A stretch of DNA of 64,000 nt from Selaginella moellendorffii. Lineage: Eukaryota > Streptophyta > Lycopodiopsida > Selaginellales > Selaginellaceae. Numbering within the stretch: position 1 is the first letter of the stretch; the number at the start of each line of letters is the position of its first letter. The position numbers were made by a program, and so were the translations under genes. This document shows positions 52,954-61,465 of this stretch, in pieces. The stretch lies in NCBI RefSeq assembly GCF_000143415.4, contig NW_003314266.1, positions 890,463 through 954,462 of the forward strand, given 5' to 3'. The notes under the pieces are model-generated. The model worked only from the letters and a program-made list of their open reading frames with translations, was not told the origin of the DNA and searched no databases.

Positions 52954-55900
52954 TCAGACTGTTATTTTTTGCCTCCAACGCCTATACAATAATCTTGGAA
53001 TTTCATCACTCTCCACACTATCAGGATTTAAACCCAATAGTAATGCCATCTCTTCTCTAATACGTCCACGCTCATGTTCAGTGGTCGAAGAACCCATCTG
53101 GTTGAGCAGATTATGGAGATGCGGATAGTGCTTGGCTAGACAATATACATGCCATAAATGATGACTGGTGTCTGTCCGATCAAATGGCTTCTGATATATC
53201 GTTCCATCTGCCATTTGGTTGATTTCTGCAGCCACCTCCTGGACTGGCCGGTTCTCTATCACCATCGCTTCAAGCCGTTTTGCAAGGTCCCCCAGAATAT
53301 ACGGTTTCTTCTCCCTAGTTTCCATACTGCAAGAGATGGGGTGCACTGCATATGTGTGCGTGTTCGTTGCAGTTTTAATCGGCAAGTCATCGATGATGAG
53401 GATTTCACTTGACCTAGCAGTCCGGTTCATCACTATAGCCTCTGGCTTGACGAAGATGGGCTTGCTACCCCTCACATGGACCATAGTCAAGCAATCCTCC
53501 TACGTTAGGAGAAAGTCAAATGGTAATATTACTCGCGTCTGATCGTGCATCATCTGTAGCAACGTTAATGCATTGTGGCGCATCATGGATGTCCAAACTC
53601 CCAATTGCAAATTGAACCCGGCCCTCTGTTTTAAGTGTCGCATGGTCATTATTAGATCCCGCAGTTTCTTCCGTGTGATTAATGTGAATCTGTCTCTTTT
53701 GACCAACTTGCGACCGCAGGCTTTGGAGGGTGCAGTGACATTCGAGGATGAGCCACGCTCATGGGAGAAAAGGACACCGTTCAGATCAAAAACGATACAG
53801 TACTTTCGCCGTGACTCTGAAATGAAATGCGTCAGCATAAAAAATGGTACAAGTCAATTTTACCATCTACAATATTAGCGAATGGTGCTCCCGATGGTCG
53901 TTCAGAGGGTTTTGGTCGAGGAAACGTGAAGGGCGGAAATACTCTCCTCTGCAATGTGGGGTCAATCGCATCCGATGGCGTGTGGGCACATGCCATTTCA
54001 GCTGTAGACTCTGGTACAACTGGCTCAACAGTGGCATGGGGTGGTTCCGATGGCGTGTGATCACACGCCATTTCAGCTGGTGCCTCCGTTGGCAAAGTGG
54101 ACATGACCGAACAGGCAGCAGGGGCGGTGTAGGGAGGTTCCAACGGCGCGTAGTCAGACGATTGGGCACACGTTGAGTCCGTTGGAAATGAGGATACGAC
54201 CGGCTCGGCGGCTGGGGCGGCCTTATGCGGGTCCAATGGCGCCTGGTCACCGTCAGTTGGATACGTGGACAAGATTGACTCAGTGGTATGGGCAGCATCA
54301 AGTGGAGCGTGGTCAGCTTGCTTGCCGTTGATATGGATAGTAGCCTCCACCAGCTCTGATGACGCTTGCAGGCAAGTAGAGTCCACTGGCGGATCCATAT
54401 GCATGTCCAAATATCTCCCTTCGATTGAGATAGTATCCTCCCTACTGGCTACTAAAAACAAACTCATTAGCATATTGAATCGACTATACTGTATTTACCA
54501 TCAACTACTATTGGGCGCACTGCTGATTCTGAAGGATTGGACATACGTTTCGACCCTTGCTTGGCACTATCCTTCCTCGACACTAAAGGCTAGAGTTTGT
54601 ATCTTAATTCAACTGAATAATCTCTACTTACCATTTCTTCTGCGACCTACATGGACAATGTTAGAAATGGTAAAAGGTTAGGAATGGATGTACTATTATT
54701 TACCTAATGGTTTGTCTTGTATGACCTTCCTCCGCTGCTCTTTGGCCACCTCAGGCTGGCCATCGTCGTCATCATCGTCATCGTCGTTATTGTGATTGTC
54801 ACCATTGTGAGGACCATCCAAGTCCTCTTCGTCCTCCTCTTCTTCGTCCTCCTCTTCTTTGTCCTCCTCTTCGTCCTTCTGCTCTTCCTGCTCATTATCT
54901 TTCTCTGGCTCCTCATCCCCCTCCTGCATTTCTTCCATAGGCTGCTCAGGCTGGATGGCTTGTTTTTCCAGGACCATCTTGGGAAAATCATCTGGCCGAG
55001 TCTCCATCTCAAAATACAAGACATCCATAGCCTGTTTCAATGCTTGACCTAGGACCGTATCCTCACCCGACTGTCTTAACATGGTTTCTACACGTTCTTG
55101 CACCCTTCGAAGATGACGAGATGAGAAAAACGTGGCCCTGACTTGAAAAGCATCCCTCATCCATTGTACCTCTCCATTGAGATTGGGGAAGGGGAGTCCG
55201 CCATAGGAATCTGAGTCAGGAGGTGGTGACTGGCTCCTTTCACTCAGCCCTTGATTTGCAATGAATGGCATGAGCACACACGCCATAACCGCGAGGCATT
55301 ACCTATCATCTTTTCGTTGCCCTTCTTCCTTTTCGAATCAAACGCCTCTGATCCCGACGACTGTCCAACGTGCTTTCGCTTTTTATGACCACTGTCAGTT
55401 TGAGCTTGGCTGGTGCTTGCCTGTTTTGCCTTTGAAGAAGTGTCTCCTGCAAGGAATGGCATGAGACCACACGCCATTGCAAATATAATTTGTACCTCCT
55501 TTTTTCCTATTGCTTGTCTGTTTGTCCTTCTTCGACGCGCCACCAATGCGCTTTTCAGTCCTCGTGTCTGAATATTCACAACGATCTATAATCAAAATGG
55601 CGTGAGGCCTCACGTGACCTTACCTTGTGCAGGTTGTGAGCTCGGCCTAACATCAGTAGCTGTTAACGCCGTTTCAGCATCTGGGGGTGGCCACGCTCCT
55701 GCATACAGAGCTTGTGAGATAACATTTAAACTTAAAGTGCGTACTCACCAGGTTCGCAGAGAAGATACTGTTTTTCTTTGGCAACTGTAATTATATGCTC
55801 CATTGAAGTCACCTCTTCAATGGAGTTTATCACCGCAACACACGGGACACCCTTGAGTAGTGCGGCTCGAAAGAATAGTCCGCCGCAGTTGTACTCGACA

Positions 55901-58590
55901 ACACATTTGCCCTTGGTGTCACCCGCTATTGCATTGAAGACCCAGCTAAGCATTTCCCATGCTGCACCTGGAGCTTTCTTTGGATTCGAAAGCTCCATAG
56001 CCGTCTTCAGTTCCTCAGGCACGGGTAAATTGACCTCCCTCAGATCAATTCGATCGGCCTTGTCGAACGAAGCTGGGAAGTCACTCCAGTCCCACTCTGC
56101 TGCAGGACCAATAACAAGGGCGAGTGTGAAGATGCGGACATTCGTCGGTATCTTCTTCTTAGCCATTATCCCATGGATCTCCCGCATCTCCTTGCCTTTC
56201 AACCGAGCCTTCACCTCGTTCAAGGCCTTCCAGAACTTGTGATAGGATTCGGAGTCGTAGATCATATAGTGGACTGAAGATTCCACCTCCGCAAGTCCCA
56301 CCATTAAGTCAATGATGGAGCTGACTTCGTCTGCATGAGTGATCTCTTCGTTTGTGAAGTCCATCACACAAAAGATGCTCTTGACCTGCTCATCTCCGCG
56401 GGAAACGATGCTCCTCCACCTTTGATCCTCATCCGAATTCACGTATACCTGGTAAGGTTCTCGATAGGCCTCTGCTGCGGGGTCGAGCTGTTTCTGAAGC
56501 CGGCGGTCGACATCCCTCTTAATGAAATTTGGATACTGATCCAACTTCTCAACTTTACTTTTCGTGGCATCCCGCAGCAGATCGATGAACTTGGGGGCCC
56601 CCTTCACGTACTCGTCGATGTCTTCATTTGACAACTCCAGCTCTTCCATCATCTCTTGCGTGGTGTCGATGCTCACCCTCTCCACGGCCACTTGCTCGAA
56701 GATCCAATCCTTCAATAGCGCACGAGCTCTCAGAGTCATGCACAAGTCCTCGTATGTCACAATATGGCCGGGAGTCATTTTGGTCTTGTTGAAGACTACC
56801 TCACCACGTAGAAGAGCATTAGCCACTGCCAGAAGGTCGTCGTCGTCTAGAGACCGCGAGAAACGCAAGGTGTTGAGCTTCAAATCATTGGGCTTCCGAC
56901 CGTCCTCCACACCCATTGAGTTTAGCAACTCCCCGTCATGGTACCTCCTCAGCACATCTACCCATTTGTCAAAAACAACTTTTGTCGCGAGTAGAATGTT
57001 ATGGATGCTGAGTGTGTCATTGACCCCCAGTGTTTTCGAGAGAAGACTCGAGAATTCCTGCAATGGAAATGGCGTGAGGCCACATGCTATGCCACATGCA
57101 ACGAGGCTTACCTGCCAGGCGCTAGTTGCTAGTGCACGTCCTTGTCCTGGTTTTTGTGGCTTCTTCAGTTGAACCCAGAGCTTCCGTGTTCGTGCCAATG
57201 TCTCGTGCAGACCCGATTTGTAGCACGTTTCTTGCTTGACATTCTGCGCGTGGGAGATGGATATGATAGATCGGAGGGGCGAGTTGCCTTTTATCAGGCG
57301 GACAACTCTTGTCTTGAAGACTTTCTTCACCTCCTCGCCCACCATAATATCCAGAACTATCTCTTGCATCGCCAAGCTAGAATGCTGCCCGGAGACGGCA
57401 TAGAACCGGATGTTTTGATCGTCCAACACCTTCCTATTGATCAAGTTGGAAACCTCGTCTCGCCCTTCATTGTTTGGTAGTAGGGGATCACGTCTGCGAT
57501 GTCGGGTGTTACTGGACTTGCCAGCATCTTCTGCTTCAGTTTCTCCACCCACTCATCAGATACTAGCCTGTGGTTGTATTTGCTTTGGATGTCGATATGG
57601 CTCACGTCGATTGTATATACTTTGTTGGAATAGTAGCAAGTACTATTATCTGCGACGATTTTTGCTGCCTCTTCTTGCTCTTTCTGCTCTTTGCGGCTCT
57701 TCTTTTTGGTGGGTGTAGTGTTCGAACCCGAGGCAATGGCATCACCGAATAGCTTCTTTTTTGGAGCAGCAAAGTCGGACGTCGGCTTGAGCTTGACCAC
57801 CCTTTTCTGCTTCGGGGTAGTTTCCAGATCGACCCCCTTCCCCTTCGCTTCGCGAACTGGAGGCACTCTCAACGGCTCAATGTTGGAATATAGTTTTTGA
57901 ACATCGCCGTAGGTGAGGTCCGTGGATTCCATGTGATCTTCATAGACCCGCAGCGTCTTTGAAATTGTGGGCCTCCTGGACAACCTCTCCCTAGCTCCCT
58001 CTAGGAATTCCTCATACCCGCTGCCCCCCTCCGGGAAGCCGCTAGGATGTGCAAGGTGGATCTTGAAGGCGGACGCTGTCTCTACCACAAGTGCCAGTCC
58101 ATATTCTTGCATGGAACTGCATGGAGTGTCTGTCACTTGGATGAGGATCCCCATGCATTCTTTTCTCCCACCATCTGTGTTGTACAGCATCAGATCCTCG
58201 CCTTCCATCCCGAAAGTCCAACTGGTGAGCTCCTCCCCCTTTTCTGCATCCACATTGACAGTGGCTGGAAGAAGAATGCAATTCCTCGCCTGTTCAGAAA
58301 TGCACAACAATTAGAGCTGACAGATGAAAAGCTAGCAGCTGGAAATAACGTGAGGCCACACGCCATTCACCACTGCATCAGATGTCTTGAGGCTGCATCC
58401 TAAGATGGCGTGAGGCTACACGCCATCTGTAACCGGACTGCACTCGAGAGCCCAATCGGTGCATGCCAATGTTGCTACTGAATGGCATGTGGCCTCATGC
58501 CATTTTCTACTTGGCCTAAAAGACTTACCATTTGAAGCCGAATGGAGGCCGTGACAATCGAGGCCGGACTCGCTGGCGAATGTGCACTGT
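52954..58590 (-). CDS. multi-exon gene: ParB-like N-terminal domain and FCP1/HAD-like C-terminal domain, introns holding a palindrome
   Basis: Joining GT-AG exons on the minus strand gives one frame of over 1200 codons. Near the N-terminus, HRLVSDEWVEKLKQKML and FYAVSGQHSSLAMQEI resemble the ParB/sulfiredoxin fold. A long helical part follows (55770-57060), then a Lys-basic linker, an acidic Asp/Glu tract (about 54780-54900), a Pro/Thr-rich repeat region (53900-54400) and a HAD domain of FCP1 type: YCIVFDLNGVLFSH (DxN instead of DxD at motif I), LQLGVWTSMMRHNA and SEILIIDDLPIKTATNTHTY. The Asp-to-Asn change may remove phosphatase activity. Introns 58478-58528, about 58405-58432, 57058-57111, 55586-55623, 55447-55495 and 55250-55302 each contain the 22-bp palindrome. 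The start codon is uncertain. It may be part of a mobile element with the facing gene. Confidence 0.6.
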
Positions 58591-58659
58591 GTGTGCAGCG
58601 GATCGTAGCAGCAAGGCTACTCTGCCACTTATAGTTGGAGAGTGGCGCTGAAATCTCCC

Positions 58660-58945
58660 GGGATGCCAAGTGGGCTGCGTGTGGGTGGCGGAGTGGGCGG
58701 CGGAGTTGGCGGCGAAGTTACAAACTGGGTGTGTCTTGAAGTGGACGCTGATGCACACAAGCGCGATGCGAGCGCGAGTGTGATGCAAGCACGAGTGGAC
58801 GCCGATGCACACGAGAAACCTGTAGAGAAGTGAGCGTGATCGCGAGTGGGAGCGCGATGCGAGCGGGAGCACGAGTGTGATGCGAGCGCGAGCGCGAGTG
58901 TGATGCGAGCGCGAGCGCGAGTGTGCGAGTGAGAGTATGAAGCAA
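58660..58945. repeat. simple and short tandem repeats (GCGAGCGCGAGTGTGAT type)
   Basis: Degenerate repeats of GTGGGTGGCGGAG type at 58676-58720 and of GATGCGAGCGCGAGTGTGAT type at 58760-58930, at the presumed 5' end of the minus-strand gene. Confidence 0.6.
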
Positions 58946-59251
58946 AATGTAAAACCTAACCTCACACGCGCGAAATGTCACAACGGTTGGTAATCCCGCC
59001 ACGTCATCATTCCTCGGACTTGGGCGCCACCATTAATTTTTGGATTGCCGCGCGCATGCAAGCACGCAAAATCCAAAAGAAATCCGCAACGTCATCATTC
59101 CTCGGACTGCATGCACGCGAAATCCAAAAGAAAGATCATGATTGGGATATCATTTAATACCCTCGCTATATTTATACCATGCATGATTGGATATTCCAAA
59201 GCATCTTGTATTTCCAAAAATGGCAGATGTTCAGCTAAATAAAGAAATTCT

Positions 59252-60605
59252 ATCTGTTTCTATTTTTCTCTCAAATCAATATTATAGCGTGTGGGCTCAT
59301 GCAATTTTGAACCAAAGAAACCCAAAAAACGTTGGACCCAAAATATTTTGAAAAAACCCAAAAAACCCTAAACATTTTAAACCCAAAAATCCAGGCGTCA
59401 TGTGGCGTTATTCCTTGAATGGCGTGTGGGCGCATGCCATTTTTAGGGCCAAATGCTGAATGGAGAAAAATTCCCTTTCAGTGCAAATGCTGCAAGAGGC
59501 AGATGCCGAGCACAAAGGACTGTAACTACCTCACATGACACAGATAAACTTTTCTCTATTTGGCAAAGATAAACTTTATAGCGTGTGGGCTCATGCAATT
59601 TTGAACCCAAAAAATGCACCAAAAAATTCTCGGCGTCATCTGGCGTTATCTCTTGAATGGCGTGGGGCCGCATGTCATTTTCAAGGGCACATAGGAGTAT
59701 ATTCCTAGGATATTCTGACACGCGCGAGATTTTTTTGAGTTTTCTGGAGATCCAACCGTTAGATCGCAACTAGATTTTACAGAATGGTATACAATATCTT
59801 TCTTGATGACCCTGCAAAGAAGCATCTCGATCGGACACCACATGAGACCACACGAGCCTTACAATGTTTCAGGGGCATTTGCCATAGATCCAACCGTTAT
59901 TTTGCTCCAAGATTTTACAGTTTGGTGTGCATTGACCTTTCCATCGACACTGCAAAGGGACATCACAATCAGATGCGAGATCACAAGAAACTAACTTCAC
60001 TAACTCTGGTTTCACCAAGATCTACGTAAGGAGTTATGAAATGAAAGGACCCTCTCTATTGAAATGTGTTTATGGTCCTAGGGGCATTGTGACATATCAA
60101 AGGATTTTGCATCAAGTTTTGTATTTGCATGTTTATCAAGCTACTGAATTGCTAAACCCTAAACCCTAAACATGTGGCAAATGCTGCGTGAAGAAAGATG
60201 CCCTTTCTGGGCAAATGCTGTAAGAGGCAGATGCCGAGCAGATGTATCTCAGGCTAGCGAAGGGGACAAACAAAAGCTAGCTATAAACATGACAGAATGC
60301 AAATAGATTACTAGGCTGGTCCTGCGAAAATCAAAAACCATAATTGAAAACATTGAAAATGCAAAAAGAAAGGTTTATAATATTTTTGAATTTTAAGCAA
60401 CCAAAGGAATGTAAGTAGGGCATGTGTTTGTAAGTTTAAAAATGCCTCAACCACTTAAATTCCCAAGTAAATAAAGCTGTTTCTATTTTTGGTACAGGTA
60501 AACTTTATAGCGTGTGGGCTCATGCAATTTTGAACCCAAAAATGCACCAAAAAATGCTCGACTAGCATTATTCTTTGAATGGCGTGTGGCCTTATATTGC
60601 CATAA
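59252..60605. repeat. dispersed repeat units between the two facing genes
   Basis: About 120-260 bp units at 59252-59515, 59560-59690 and 60178-60605. Shared blocks: TATAGCGTGTGGGCTCATGC, AATTTTGAACCCAAAAA, ATGCACCAAAAAAT, CTTGAATGGCGTG and GCAAATGCTG-AAGAGGCAGATGCCGAG. Each unit ends in a full palindrome copy. A short AACCCTAAACCCTAAAC is at about 60160. No gene is supported from 58970 to 61460. Confidence 0.7.
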
Positions 60606-60964
60606 ATGGACGTACACACAGAGCATAATTATTCCTTTACACGGCGAATAATCTTGGCGCGGATCGCTGACATGGCATGGCAAAGTTCAAATCACTGACA
60701 TGGCACAGCTGGATCGAGGCAAGGACATGATGTGACAAAGTTCAACCTCCGACAGCAAAGTCTAGAAGCTACTCAGTTTGAAATTTGTCAGAGGAGTCAT
60801 AAGATCTGGTTTGTCAGAGGATTTGATGTGACATTCAAGCGTGTGTTATTTTTGAATTCTCGAACTCATTCCTAGGTCTATCATTTTTGTGCGCCGTGTT
60901 CTTGGTTCCGCTGAGCGCAGTGAGCACTGCTTGTGTAAGCGGCGTTGTGGGCTGTGGTTTATGC

Positions 60965-61105
60965 GTCTACGAGCGGTTGCGGCATTGCGAGCGCCATTGC
61001 GAGCGGTAGTTTATGCGAGTGGCAGTTTGTGCGAGCGGCGCTACGAGCAGTTGCGGTGTTGCGAGCGGCGCTACGAGTAGTTGCGGTGTTGCGAGCAGCA
61101 CTGTC
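60965..61105 (+). repeat. tandem repeat, about 30-bp unit
   Basis: Variants of GTTGCGAGCGGCGCTACGAG followed by CAGTTGCGGT repeat about four times, upstream of the DUF7869-like gene. Confidence 0.65.
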
Positions 61106-61465
61106 TTTGGTGTGGCTACCGCTTCCTCTTGATATTCGGCACTTGTGCTTCCTGGTATGTTCACCATGGAATGGCTTAGGACCACATTTAGAAATGGCAT
61201 GAGGCCACATGCCATCTTGGGCCCTTGCAATTTCATGGCTAGCATATTGTCATGTATGTTTTTACTTGCCTGCAGCTGTGTGTATATCAAGATGGCATGA
61301 GGCCTCATGCCAATTTTGTGAATGCAAAATTTCACGTGGGTGTCAATAGCATGTTTGAATAATGGCATGTGGCCTCATGCTATTGAGGTTGTTTGGTATG
61401 TTATGATTTAAGCCATTCTCCAATCATTTTTTGTATGGTCTTAACTTCTTTTCTGCACTTTCAGA

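Noticed and set aside
60158-60176. Interstitial telomere array
   Set aside because: Only about two and a half AAACCCT units; chance or simple repeat.
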